Counted from the first letter of the stretch, positions 33,573-44,960 are shown. The stretch is 64,000 nucleotides of DNA from Corallium rubrum (GCA_964035015.1 CAXIUP010000163.1:55001-119000); one strand, 5' to 3'. Translations and numbers: made by a program. The notes: generated by a model from the sequence alone, not told the origin.

Positions 33573-34970
33573 TGACTAAAATTGTTTGTTGCTTGGATTT
33601 GGACATTCTGATTTGATTGTTGGATAGAAGATCGCACTTGTAAAGCTTGTTGACTTACACTCGAGGAAGATTCATGAGCTGATAGAGTGAAAGGATTGTT
33701 GTCTTGAACTACGAGAGATCGCTCGTCGTTAATAAATCGACTTAAGATATTCGACATATTTTCTTTTTGGCGAAAGGACGGCCGAACGCTGTATGACTCA
33801 ATCGATTGATCTGACTTATGGCCAGTAACTGCTTTAATGTGTCTTGCTTCGATGTTATTGTCGGAAAGAACTGTGACAGACGTTGCTCGGACACAGTGGT
33901 TAGTAAGGTAAGGCTCGATTCTTGCTTTTTGGCTCATGACTTTCATCATGTTTACGAGCATGGCTTGACCCATTGGTGCTTGACAAAACCAAACCTGGTG
34001 GATATCTGGGTCGAATTTGGCAGATGGTGATTTTGGCCGCTGGAAAAGGCTTTCCACCTCTGGGTTCAGATGTTTAAGGTAGTTTTCAAGGGTTTTTACG
34101 GGACAACGACGAGAATCTGGTACTTCAAACATTTTCCCGTCTGACTCATCAGCACTGTCGTCGAGGCCTCCTTGATGGTTTTTCGTTGCCAACACTGCTC
34201 CAGGTAGGTCTCTTCGAAGTTCGTAGTACTTTGTTTTATTTGGAGTTTCTCGGAGAACCAACATTTCTTTAACTAATTTTCGTTGGTTTTCTCTTCCTCT
34301 TTTGCCAAAATAAAGAGTGACGTAAAACCAAGCCGTTCGGAGGAGTTGAGACGGATCTGTTGTTTCTGCTTCGCCAAGTTGTCCAGCTTTAAATAGTTGC
34401 TGTAGTTGCTCGCTCGTTATAGCATTTTTATGGGCTACTGGAGTTATTTTTCCTTCTTTCATCATATTGATGCAAACAGCATTGAGCGTTTTATTTGACA
34501 TACTGAACTCTGAGTCGCCAACTATTGACCATGGTTTACTATTTGGTGGTTGTCTAAGGTAGCGGTCGATTGCTCCTCGTATAGCTTTCAATGAAGACAC
34601 TTTAAAACAAGTCCCATCTTTTTGGCGAACACAGGCATAAAATAATTGCAGACATTTATTGAGCTCTGCTTTAGACTGGTCCTCAATGGGAATTGTGAAC
34701 TTTGTTTGACTAGCAAACCATTCTAAAGAAATAAAGTTTTTTTTGTTATATTTTTGGTTGTTTTAAAATTTGTCAACATCGTTTCATGAATTATGAATGA
34801 TAAAAAATTCATTTTATTTGGTTACAGTTTCCGCAACTTGTTTTTATCTTACCTTTAAATATTTTAACACCGTATTTTGTAGCAACTTTAGTCTTCTCTG
34901 GAATTGCACTCTCAAGTAAACTTTCTAGTTCGACCTCAGAAATTTCAGAAAAACGAGAGGCGGAAGCCAT
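33573..34970 (-). CDS. Crypton-derived (DUF3504/KIAA1958-like) tyrosine recombinase gene, 3' end overwritten
   Basis: Two exons: exon 1 34853-34970 starts at ATG ([12 protein letters not shown]...), with donor GTAAG. Exon 2 runs from 34722 (acceptor TTTCTTTAG) to about 33573. The junction is phase 1 and restores Glu-Trp-Phe-Ala. Exon 2 keeps the recombinase signature: an Arg-rich FGKRGRENQ, the HxxR box (NHCVRAT), TGHKS, and the Tyr in SIESYSV, so all candidate catalytic residues are present. Relatives are domesticated or Crypton-like proteins found in many animals, and many lack proven activity. The last native residues near ATNNF run into Penelope sequence, giving a foreign C-terminal tail. 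The gene sits inside the receptor intron on the same strand. Confidence 0.8.
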
Positions 34971-34999
34971 TTTTAAAAAAACGCGCCGGAAGGACGATT

Positions 35000-35680
35000 G
35001 TTTTGCTACTCGCTATCTATCGATGAATAGATATCGAGTAGTGTAGCCAATCAAATTGCAGCATTTGCAATAGTATACTAGTAAGTTTCTACTAAAAGAC
35101 TATAGACCTCTTGCAGATGACGTCAAAATGGTGCATCTGGAGGACAACTTCAAAGTTCCTACGTTCAAAAGAGCAAATAATGAATGAAAATTCTATAGTT
35201 TATAAGCATTTATCCTCCACCAAGGGAATAAGTGCAAGTGGTCTATATTAATATTTTGCTCTATTTCTGGCTAAATAAAACGTCAAAGAACTGATGGCAA
35301 GTAATTTTACTATAGTATGTATTGTCTTGCAGTTTAAAGATGTAGTTCTTGCCATATACCAGTTCTTCAAAGCAAAGGTGGTCATCACGTTTACTGTCGT
35401 GACAATAGAAGCGTTCCTAAAATATCGTTGCAATATATTCCTCAAGTTGACCAATTCATTTGATGAAAATTATTGCTAACTTCCTGTTTTGAATTTGATT
35501 GTGTTCGCGTCGTTTTGAAGACGTAAAAATTCTGAGAGTGGCGTTATTTACAGAACGAGGACGGTATTGATATATACTCTAGGGATTACAAATTATTCAT
35601 TCACTTTGTTTTCAGTAAGAATTATTTTGTTTTTTTCGGGTGCGTCGCCAAGCTTGCCGCGTCGTGGATCTTAAAGTCCC
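35000..35680. other. No gene; small palindrome at 35008-35045
   Basis: ACTCGCTATCTATCGATGAATAGATATCGAGTAGT is a short imperfect palindrome just upstream of the recombinase start codon, followed by a stretch also resembling 30660-30760. The remainder has no recognisable gene. Confidence 0.4.
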
Positions 35681-35805
35681 TCATATGTACGTCACAACAT
35701 GTGACATTTACATAATTATCAAACAAACTGAAAGCAAGGAAACGAAAAACTGCAAAAGATGTTACTTTGTCATTTTAATAAGACAAACTTAATTTTGATT
35801 TCATA
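35680..35805 (-). repeat. GACGTCACATGTGC-family repeat (inverted copy)
   Basis: It shares ACATGTGAC, CAAGGAAACGAAAAACTGCA and AAGACAAACTTAATTTT with 15224-15446 and 21230-21716. Confidence 0.7.
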
Positions 35806-35811
35806 GACACT

Positions 35812-35950
35812 TTAACCCCTTCGTGACTGGGAGCTCTCCCACTTGACAAGTAAAATCGTCTGTCTGGCGTTAGAGTAAAATACTAAAGTCAGCATCAGGT
35901 CCAGAAGACTAATTCAGTCAGGAGATTGATTCAGTCAGGAAGGAGTTAAA
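35812..35950. mobile_element. TTAA mini-MITE (copy 4)
   Basis: Ends TTTAACCCCTTCGTGACTGG and CAGTCAGGAAGGAGTTAAA flank a slightly rearranged AAATCGTCTG...GCGTTAGAG core. Confidence 0.75.
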
Positions 35951-36289
35951 TCATATAATAATAATAATTTATAATAATGTCTTTAATATCGATCTTTAGG
36001 GTAAAAGTACAATGGATTTACAATAACTATATTAAAAGCTATGGCATATTATATGTACAAGAATAGTAACTATTACTTAAAAGACTATGACTTAGCTCTA
36101 GGTATAAACTAGGTATAAATGATTGTTTATGCCTTTCTGTACGAGAAACGTTAGGGGGTCGGCCCCTTTTAGATCTTAAACTGTATGGTTGGTGAACGGG
36201 CAATGGTATAAATTTATTACAAGGATTCGAACTATCGTTCTTAATACGCTCACATTCTTTAATAATCACTGTGTCCCTTCTTTCCTCAG

Positions 36290-36964
36290 TGATGGTAGAG
36301 AATCAATAGGGAGGCCCAGCATTCGCATACTCTTTCGATTACATCTTCACCAATTTTAAGTGGATGTGGCTCAGGGACATAATCTTTAAAACAGATCCAC
36401 ATGTCCTTCGTTTTCGTCGAGTTCAAGATCATCTTGTTCTGTCAGCCCAGTTGTTCATGGCGTCCAGCACCTCTTATATGGCTTGTGGACCCCAGTTGAA
36501 CAGCTTCATCCTGTGTGCAATCGTTTGCGTACATGCACGTATCGACGGCTAATGGCTCTGGGATAGAGTCTTCGAGATCATTGATATGCACATTAAATAG
36601 CGTCGGTGATATAACTGAGCCCTGGTGGACCCCTAAAGGGCAGGACATTACAGATGATAATATGCCTCCTAGATTAACCTGCTGACTCCTGCCCTCCAAG
36701 GAACTTTGAACCATAACGGCAAGCTTTCGCAGCAGAATTCCATGATCTACGCGATCAAAAGCCTTACGAAAAGTCCAGAAAAAGCGCATGAACACCTATC
36801 CGGCCGTTGTAAGAGTTGTCGGTCACATTGAACCATTTTTGCGAAACGCACGCGAGCGCAGACACAGTTGAGCGCCCTGCAGTGAAAGCATGTTGATTAG
36901 GGCTAATATTCATGTCCTGTCTGTTTAGATTAAGCTGTACCCCCACTAAACGATGTCCCTCCAC
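36290..36964 (-). pseudogene. LINE reverse transcriptase fragment
   Basis: Two overlapping minus frames encode non-LTR RT blocks: PNQHAFTAGRSTVSALACV, LDFS...RKAFDRVDHGILLRKLA, GVHQGSVISPTLFNVHINDL and MYANDCTQ. The last is the catalytic YADD box with Asp to Asn, so the enzyme would be dead. A frameshift separates the first two blocks near 36770. Probably CR1/Jockey-like, but the clade is uncertain. Confidence 0.8.
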
Positions 36965-37275
36965 CCATACCGTCTGTTGGGCAGGTCAAGATTATACTCA
37001 AGCACCTCAATTCCAGGAAGGCAACTGGTGCTGATAAAATACCAGCCTGGCTATTAAAGCGGTTCTACGAGGAACTGGCATGGCCCCCGTTGTACGTAAC
37101 ATCGTGTGTGCCAACATTGTACAATGCAAATACCTTGAATTGTACAAACATGCTTTGATCAGCCCGGTGCCCAAAGTATATCCACCGAATGATATATATT
37201 GACAATGACTTTCGACAGAACTCTGTTCTGCCGCAGCTTGCCAAAGTCCTCGAAAAACTTCAGTATTAATATTTG
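36965..37275 (+). pseudogene. Inverted upstream RT segment of the same LINE
   Basis: The plus strand encodes VKIILKHLNSRKATGADKIP, AWLLKRFYEEL and, after frameshifts, SVLPQLAKVLEKLQ. These are the RT residues expected immediately before the block at 36764-36964, but on the opposite strand. The protein order (ending LEKLQ here, starting QLNLNRQD there) shows one element with an inverted segment. Confidence 0.7.
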
Positions 37276-37446
37276 GGACTTCGGTTGGGGCAGTATGTTG
37301 CCAGGGCTTGGTGAATACATTCTGCACTAGCTCGCTCCGCCAGATCTGCAACAGCCTCTGCTGGTGGAGTACCTCCCTGAAAGCTATCGGCGGATGCCAA
37401 TCTATATATCATCTGTACCACTTTGCTTGGTTAGAGTTCCGAAGAC

Positions 37447-37677
37447 CTACGGCCTTAGTCCGATACCTCCTTTTTTGGGGATATAGGAGTCCAGCCATGA
37501 CTCGGTAATAAGAACCAGCGAGGGGTTGTTTACAGCAACCACACCGCACAATTCAACCACCTTGTTCATATGGCATGCATTGGTGACAAATAGCGATGGT
37601 ATAAGACATTTAGGCTGTGCTTGGCAATACATCTTATCTCTGTAACAATACATCTTATACTCGGCGTGTATCGACAA
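37447..37677 (-). pseudogene. LINE endonuclease N-terminal fragment
   Basis: The minus strand encodes SLFVTNACHMNKVVELCG and NNPSLVLITESWLDSYIP, the start of an apurinic-type (EEP) endonuclease, with the TESWL block typical of LINE ORF2. It ends abruptly. It probably belongs to the same broken LINE. Confidence 0.65.
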
Positions 37678-37726
37678 AAATACTCAGATGTCATAACCCG
37701 GAGAATTGTATTGCCATAAATGCAAG

Positions 37727-37750
37727 TCAAGCACATACAAATGTGCTTGA
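37727..37750. repeat. Short palindrome GTCAAGCACAT
   Basis: GTCAAGCACATACAAATGTGCTTGAC forms a compact hairpin just left of the next MITE. Confidence 0.7.
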
Positions 37751-37754
37751 CTTG

Positions 37755-38220
37755 TATTTATGGAAATACATTGTGTACGTATGTCATAAGCTTTCATTTC
37801 ATGTATATTTTAAGTTTCTGTGTTGTGTGTAACTTTTTAAAATGTCCGCACCATATATTGCTCGTCAAGTAATATTAAATGGACTTTGTTTACACCTCAG
37901 AGCAAGATAATAGTACGTTTTCCCATTTTTAAAATACTTTCTCTTAAGCTAGAAACTTGAAAGTTCTACCACAAATAGCACTTTACAGTATCTTCTGTTT
38001 GATATATGTTTAAAAGTTGTGGGTTATGTATTTTAAAAACAATATCCGAAATTCTACAACATTTGTGAGAAGTCCATTTAATATTACTTGACGAGCAATA
38101 TATGGTGCGAACATTTTAGACATTTTAAAAAGTTACACACAACACAGAAACTTAAAATATACATCAAATGAAAGCTTATGAAATGCCTAACAACATACGT
38201 ACACAATGTATTTCTACAAT
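37755..38220. mobile_element. Palindromic MITE
   Basis: Arms of about 120-150 bp: the left contains GCTCGTCAAGTAATATTAAA (about 37861) and the right contains TTTAATATTACTTGACGAGC (about 38078). Outer words GAAATACATTGTGTACGTATG and CATACGTACACAATGTATTTC are mirrored. The loop is about 190 bp. No ORF. Confidence 0.85.
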
Positions 38221-38224
38221 ATAT

Positions 38225-38640
38225 AGTTTGGACGTTATTAGCCATCTTCTTCCATAAACAAATATGGTGGGATTACCACGATAATCAAAATTGTGCATGA
38301 AACCTTGGCCTGGGAGCCTCGTTTTCATGAAGCGGACGTAATTATCGAAAAGGTGTATTAAAGATCGAGTTCTTTTTCAGTAGAACAATTTAAGGTTTCT
38401 CTTGCCTCTAAAAACGACTTCCCGATTACAACGTTTTACAACATTTTGCATTTGTTTCCGACGCTTAAAATTACCTCGGTTATATAGACCGTACGTCGAG
38501 TATTTATAAATTCCGTCATTTTCCCTCCTGGGAGCACTGAGTTTATTTTGTTCCGTATGTAAATTATCGTTGCGCCCGTTGATGGGAATAAAAGGTTCTC
38601 CGCTCTACAAAAGGTCGCCTGCTTATAAATGGATTCTCAT
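38225..38640. other. No gene recognised
   Basis: No repeat, domain or RNA seen. Confidence 0.4.
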
Positions 38641-39510
38641 TTCCGTCTAAAGTGGCATTAATTAGCAGAGATTCCTTTGTCAGACAACCTATTGGAACCA
38701 GGTCCATTGGGACGATTTATTTCCTCTTGGATTCTATCATCCTTAGGCAAGTTGCGTTGGGACTTAACAGAAAGGTTTATTTCATTTTTACATGGGTTTT
38801 CCCGAGACAATTTCCACTCTACAAGAGGTCGCCTTTTTAAAGTGCCGCTAACTCCCAAAAACTTTTTTCGCAAATGTAAAAGCCCTTATTGAGTGGATTA
38901 GTCCAGTGAATAAATTATTGGTATTGAACATTTCTTTGGTCTTCTGTAGACCACCAAAGTTGCAAAAATTAATTGGCATATGCATGTCCCATGGCGGAGA
39001 TGGAAGGGAATGGGTATATTCCTGGTGTGACGTCAGACAAGCCAAACAAGGAACTCATTTGAGCTCTGTCTGCTGAATACATAGAATTTTTACATTGAGT
39101 TAGTTGGAAAAATGAATTTTCAACCCAAAAAATTCTATGTATTCACCAGACAGAGCTCAAAGGAGTTCCTTGTTTGACTTGTCTGACGTAACACCAGGAA
39201 TTACCCATTCCCTTTCCTACTCCGCCATGGGACATGAAGATGCAACAACAGAAGATCAACGAAACGTCCAATACCTATAATTTATTAACTGGCCTAATCC
39301 ACTCAATAAGGGCTCTTAGATTTGCAAGAAAAAGGTTTTGGGGTTAGTGGCACTTTAAAATGACTTCTCATTTCCATCTCAAGTGGCATTAGCAGAATTT
39401 CTTTTATCAGACAACCTATCGGGCGTGCATGGGTCCATTGGGACGATTTATTTCCTCTTGGATTCGATCTTCTTTAGGCAGATCGGTTTGGGACTTAACA
39501 GAACGTTTTA
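38640..39510. repeat. Direct duplication interrupted by a palindromic MITE
   Basis: A ~150-bp segment (CAGACAACCTAT...GGACGATTTATTTCCTCTTGG) occurs at 38680-38800 and again at about 39408-39500. Between them lies a palindrome (about 38833-39360) with ends TTTAAAGTGCCGCTAACTCC and GTTAGTGGCACTTTAAA and a centre hairpin at 39070-39150. Confidence 0.75.
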
Positions 39511-40242
39511 TTTCATGTTCAAAGGACAATTCCTTATTTAAATCCGCTGTTTGATCTTGCATAATTAAATCTAAGGCCAGCTTTAGAGAACCATTTATTT
39601 CTTCACCCTTTATAATGTGGTTCTCGAGGGATTTTATAGTCTTAATCAATTCTTCAACATCTTTGTTTCTCTCTCACACAACCAGATGTAAGTCTGCTTC
39701 TAGTTTATTCGATTTTGCTTGTTCATTCAACAGTTCCCTGTTTAATCTATCAATCTCTACGTTATCACTTTTTGATTTTTCTGATTGCAAGTTGTCCTTC
39801 AAACGAATATTACTTTGAAGAATAACGATATCCAGCTTAACTCCCTCCAGCTTGGCCGCAAGCACACCACATGAACATTGACAGTTATTTGTTGCTCTAA
39901 AATAACTTTTTGAATTATTAGAGCTCACCTTGGGATCATCACTAACTTTAGGTGACCTTGGCATCGAAGTAGGTATTTCCTTAGCTGTTCCACAACAGTT
40001 CGATAAATAGGAAGACAAACCACACGAATCGTCTAAATCAGCAGGCCTTTCGTCGTCAAGTTCGACTCGAACTTCGTCTGAAGAGTTCGAATTGCATAGC
40101 CCCGTCCTCGATTCAGCCGACTCACTCTCTCGGCAAAAGATAACACATTTCTCTGGCAAGAGATCAACCGTCTTTCCCTTGGAAAAGCAACGTATTTTGC
40201 TTTCCATAATACCACGTTACGACAAGGTTCGCGTTTGTACAT
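39416..40242 (-). pseudogene. Coiled-coil retroelement-type ORF with in-frame stop
   Basis: One minus frame runs from 40207 (MESKIRCFSKGK...) to a TGA at 39674-39676 and stays open beyond it to 39416. Features: an acidic Ser-rich region, a CQCSCGVLAAKLEG block, then a Glu/Lys/Asn-rich heptad region (RLNRELLNEQAKSNKLEADL, then EELIKTIKSLENHIIKGEE) predicted as coiled coil. Its last part is shared with 38658-38873. I interpret it as a LINE ORF1-like or other transposon protein that has decayed; identity is uncertain. Confidence 0.5.
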
Positions 40243-40456
40243 TTGAACCTTTTACTATACCGCCTCCAGGTGAACTCCATTTCCCACGTAATCCAATCGA
40301 TTTGATAAAAATCTTCAATGAGTCCAGATTATGGGTCCATTTCACGCGCTTTCCATCGCAATATCTACATGACATCCATGCAATGGACGGTTTCATATCA
40401 AAACAACCTACAAGTAGGTTAAGCTTTTTTGTTTGTTTTTTCTTTTGGCAGCACAC
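40217..40456 (-). pseudogene. GKWSSPGG-motif fragment upstream of coiled-coil ORF
   Basis: The minus strand encodes SIAWMSCRYCDGKRVKWTHN and GLRGKWSSPGGG just upstream of the coiled-coil frame, but in a different frame. The same GKWSSPGG motif occurs at 12013-12228. It may be the N-terminal part of the same transposon protein after a frameshift. Confidence 0.4.
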
Positions 40457-40459
40457 AAC

Positions 40460-41400
40460 GTTATTGTTCCCCCGTAGTTTATTTTTTAAATAGAAAAACA
40501 GAAAAAAAATTTCAAGAGGGAAATTTTCTAGTCAGGCAGCGGTAGAATATAAAATAGGTGAATATTTACGGTAACGTGGGACAATTTAATGTTATGGTAG
40601 AATTGTAGTTTAAAACACAATTAAACAATTTCTGAATGTCGGACATGCTGAAATTACTTGAGTGATTAATCAAGCAGCATTTTACGTATGCATTGTAGTC
40701 AAATATTCCAGCAAAATACAGGCAGTTTTAAAAACATGTGAGACGAAATATTACCGAAAACTGGTGAGCCCTCAGTGTTTTGACCAGCGCGACTTGAGGA
40801 CTTCAATTCAACCCGCCATTTTATCGATCCAGATACCCAAAAGTTTTTTTTATATACTATGGGGTTTTGGCGAATGATCAGACAAATTACCTGTTTACTA
40901 ATTCGAAAATAACCGACGATTTGTTTACCAGCTGCGTGTTAAAATGTCGAGATCCGCCAACCAATTTCTGCTGCTTCTTTGTTACAAGTGCATATCGATG
41001 CAATAATCCAAACCGCGGAAACAAACCGACGTTCTAGTTTGAAAAACCGCGTGGCGTTCAGTTGATGGAATTATACTTCCTATTGGACTTCGTATTTATA
41101 TGGTATGGTTTTTTAACACGCGTGCAAATGGAGGGAAGCACCCTCGTCCCAGGCTTTGCATGAACGCCAAATCGCGCCGTGGCTCTGGGATAAAATTAAA
41201 GTGGTTATGTTTTATTAATTCAGACGTAACTTCGTTAAACCTTCAGTTAACAACTTAAAATTCTCCAAAAATGATAAATCAAGTGAAAAAGAATGTACTT
41301 ACTATATATATGTTTCTTATTGGTTAACATACTCTAGTTAATTCTCAATATCGGTCAGCTGTTACGTCACTTTCGTTAAATATTTAACAATTAGAAAACG
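40460..41400. other. No gene recognised
   Basis: Low-complexity AT-rich DNA. I see no gene or repeat; the BEL remnant begins near the end of this stretch. Confidence 0.4.
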
Positions 41401-41624
41401 AGACCGAGTTTTCAACGAGCTGATAGTCAACGAAGCAAAGCTCGCATCACAGAATGCTCTGGAGACAAAGTGGAAGTACAACAAAGCAGAGTAACTGATC
41501 AAGGAAACGAAAGAGAGGAGAAAAACCTACAGAATCCCTCAGCCCATGTGAATGAAGTGGATCAGTCTGCCACCGGCCCCAATACCACCCTCACAACCAC
41601 CATGGCAAAGAATTAGAATTCGTA

Positions 41625-41990
41625 GCCTTGCGAACTGTTCCTGTGTACCTAATCAATGGGACCAAGAGAGTCAAGGTAAATGCTCTCTTAGCTGAAGCTA
41701 GCAGTTGATCTTATTTGAAAAGCGATGTTGCTTGAGAGCTTGGCCTTGAAGGAGGGTCTTGTGAACTGACTGTGAATGTACTGAATGACTACCAGAAAAA
41801 GTTACACAACTCCATAGTCGATTTCCAGATTAGCAGTTTAGATGGAAAGACGTTCAAGGAAGTCTCAGCCTATACAACAGAACGAGTGACTGGTAGCATG
41901 GAAGTGGATTGGAAGGTGTACAAGTCTAAATGGCAGCATTTGAAGGAGATTGAGTTTCCATCCGTAGGACCCAGATCGTCGTTCTACTGA
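41625..41990 (+). pseudogene. BEL/Pao aspartic protease-like region
   Basis: Reading plus frames gives VPVYLINGTKRVKVNALLAEAS, then after stops a block ending FKEVSAYTTERVTGSMEV. In BEL proteases the LLxEAS box usually carries the catalytic Asp; here it is Ala. A stop follows shortly. Inactive by inspection. Confidence 0.7.
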
Positions 41991-42069
41991 TTGGAGTAGA
42001 TCAGTCAGACTTACTGTATTCGCTGGAAGATCTCAGAGGACAACCAGGAGAGCCTATAGCCAGATTGAC

Positions 42070-43300
42070 CCAATTAGGATGGACCTGCATTGGTAACCCT
42101 AAGGAAGGGGCTGCTAGAAACCAGACAACCTTCACCTTTCTTGGGACATTGACGAGCCCAAGGAAACATAGACTGTCAACCCAGAGGAGAAGCTAGCAAC
42201 AGAGACAGCAACAGTCTCTCACCTTTAATGATAGCCATTACAGTGTTGGTATGCCATGTAAAGCAGTAAAGGAGTACTATCAGACAACTACAGTAAGGCG
42301 CTACGTCGACTGCAAAACACAGAGAAACGACTGCAGAAATCCCCTGAAGTTGGCCAAGCCTATACTGATGTAATTAACGATTACCAGAAGAAAGAATATG
42401 TGCGCAAAGTGTTGCCAGAAGAAAAGAAGCCTGATCATAAATACCAAGGTGTGTCTCTTAATGATGCTGTGCTTCAAGGGCCAAACCTGCAAAATGAACT
42501 GTTTGCAGAGCTGCTGAAATTGCAATGAAACCCTGTGGCCTTGACGTGTGACACTAAAGAGATGTATCTTTAAATCAGGTTGAAGCCAGAACACCGACCA
42601 TATCATCGTTTCCTGTGGCGAGACATAGACACACACGTGTTGTCTTTGGTGCATATAAACACGTCCCCGTTTCAAGCAAAGTTTGTTGCCAGACAGCATG
42701 CCCAGAAGTATCAGCCAGAGATCCCATTATGTTAGCAGCCGAGGCCGTTCTGGAGAGTACGTACACGGACGACAGCAATTCAGTCTCTGATGTGGAAACT
42801 GGAATCGAATTGTATGTCAGCTTTGGCCACTGCAGGGATGCATGCAAGAAAGTGGCTGTCAAATGATCCTGAGGTTTTACAGCATATCCCATCATCAGCT
42901 ACCTGCTGTCAAGCCATGGGAGTGTTGTGTACTGTGTACTCTGTACTGTACTGTACTGTACTGTACTGTACTGTACTGTACTGTACTGTACTGTACTGTA
43001 CTGTACTGTACTGTACTGTACTGTACTGTACTGTACTGTACTGTACTGTACTGTACTGTACTGTACTGTACTGTACTGTACTGTACTGTACTGTACTGTA
43101 CTGTACTGTACTGTACTGTACTGTACTGTACTGTACTGTACTGTACTGTACTGTACTGTACTGTACTGTACTGTACTGTATTGGTCCTCCAAAGAGGACG
43201 AGTTCAGATTTCAAGCCAACCCACCTGAGAAATGTCAAGAAACCAAACGCAGCTTTCTGAGGAAAATAGCTACCTTGTTTGATCCTCTTGGATTCTTGAC
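42070..43300 (+). pseudogene. BEL/Pao reverse transcriptase remnant
   Basis: Recognisable blocks: LTQLGWTCIGNPKEGAARN, TCDTKEMYL (motif A), LKPEHRPYHRFLWRD, VVFGA, a STYTDDS box (motif C, YMDD-like), WKLESNC and ARKWLSNDPEVLQHIP. After the microsatellite come YWSSKEDEFRFQANPPEK and RKIATLFDPLGFL. Stops and frameshifts lie between them. Confidence 0.8.
42942..43183. repeat. (CTGTA)n microsatellite inside RT coding sequence
   Basis: About 48 near-perfect units lie between codons for GVL and W...KEDEF of the RT, with seed-like CTGTGTACT words at the left edge. Every frame is free of stops, so long LYCTV / STVQY frames appear on both strands. They are not genes. Confidence 0.98.
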
Positions 43301-43736
43301 ATCATCTGTTGTCTGTCGAGGAAAGCTCATCAGCGGTTCGACGAGGACGAAGTCGGTCATTCAAACCGTTTGTGGCGAATCGTGTGGGGGAGATCCAGAA
43401 CACGACAAATCCAGCACAGTGGAGACACGTACCAACAAAACAGAATCCAGCTGATCTATTGACAAGAGGAATGAACGTTACCGAACTCGCTAAAGAAGAC
43501 AAATGGTAGAATGGCCCATCATTTCTGCTGCAAGATCAGACAGAATGGCCCGAGACAAAGATTCAAGCTAAATGTGAACCAAACATAGAGATCCGTAAGC
43601 AGCACCTTGCACAGAAGAAAGTCGCAGATCAGACCTTTGTTACATCAACCAGTGAGAACCGCCTGGACCCAACAAGATACTCAAGTTGGACTAAGCTCAC
43701 CAGAGTCTCTTCAAGAGTGAATCGTTTCGTAGATAA

Positions 43737-44960
43737 TTGTCGGTTGCGGCCAAACCAGAAGAAATCGCCAGTGCAGGAAGACGATTCATCATACTCGCTC
43801 AACAAGAAGCATTCAAAGAGGAGATCCGAGCTTTGAGAGCAGGGAAGGAACTACCCCTTGGATCAGAGTTACTACCGTTGAGACCGAAAGCAGACGAAGA
43901 TGGTGTACTGAGGTGTGATGGAAGACTTTGCTATGCAGAGAGCCTGCCATGGGAAGCTCGTTATCCCATAATTCTACCCCGGAGTCATTGGGTTACCAAG
44001 CTGATAATCAAGGATGGTCACGAACAGAATCTGCATAGAGGTACCAATCAAGTACTTGCCCAGCTGTCCGCCCGATATTGGGTAATCTCGGCCAGAGAAG
44101 CCATTAGAGATTGGGTAAGAGAATGCATGCAATGTAGACGAAGGAAAGCCACGCCAGCGAAGCAGGTAATGGCGCCATTGCCGGAAATGCGGACACGGAA
44201 GTCGTTGTGTGCCTTCAACCAGACCTCTGTGGACTTTGGTGGACCTTTCATCACCAGGCAAGGTAGAGGAAAGACCCGTCAGAAAAGGTACCTGTGCTTG
44301 TTTACCTGTCTGGCTACCAGAGCGGTGCATCTTGAAGTAGCGTACAGTCTTGATACCGACTCCTTCCTTAATGCATTCTTTCGAATGGCATCGCGACGTG
44401 GTGTTCCAAGAGACGTCCTTTCCGACAATGGAACTAACTTTGTTGGGGGGAACAACGAGTTGAAGGAATTGAAAGCCTTGGATAAAGAAAGGATCCAGGA
44501 CACTACAGGCCTACAGCCAGTCACGGAGTCAAGTGGCACTTCCATCCACCATTCGCCCCACATTTCAGTGGTGTCCATGAAGTAATGATAAAGGCGGCAA
44601 AGAAAGATATCTATGCCATTTTGGGTTGTGCTGACATTACAGATGAAGAGTTTCTAAGTGCAGTCGTGGGGGCTGAGGGACTGATCAACTCTCGACCACT
44701 AACCTACCAATCAGTCAGTCCGGAAGACATAGTACCTCTGACACCCAACCACTTCTTGCATGGGCAAGTGGGAGGACGATTTGCGCCTGAGAGTGTAGAC
44801 AATGTCGCTTTCAACCCCAAACGAAGGTGGCGTCGAGTGCAAGAGCTTTTCTGACACTTTTGGCATCGATGGACGTGGGAATGGCTCCCTGGACTAAACA
44901 AGAGGAAGAAGTGACATCGAGATCAAGACAACATACAAGTGGGTGATGTGGTCATCGTAA
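43737..44960 (+). pseudogene. BEL/Pao integrase
   Basis: Largest intact part of the element. The zinc-binding segment shows HEQNLHRGTNQVL and CMQCRRRK. The DDE core shows SVDFGGPF (first Asp), LSDNGTNFVGG (second Asp), and GAEGLINSRPLT (Glu). The frame ends at a stop at 44583-44585 and resumes in another frame at 44585, so a frameshift lies near 44580 and another stop follows VQELF at 44852. The downstream VGDVVIV block runs to the Polinton junction. Confidence 0.85.

Larger units (their letters stand above)
31040..33575 (-). mobile_element. Penelope-like retroelement, 5'-truncated
   Basis: The body is the ORF at 31380-33563 plus about 300 bp of 3' sequence containing a hammerhead-like core (31101-31125). 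The 5' end stops just upstream of the ORF's first recognisable block and is fused to the recombinase gene at about 33573. The 3' boundary is uncertain (31030-31090). It lies in the receptor's 26-kb intron in the same orientation as the receptor. Confidence 0.85.

Noticed and set aside
42790..43260. LYCTV and STVQY frames of 97-175 codons
   Set aside because: Produced by (CTGTA)n on both strands. Only the flanking BEL residues are meaningful.
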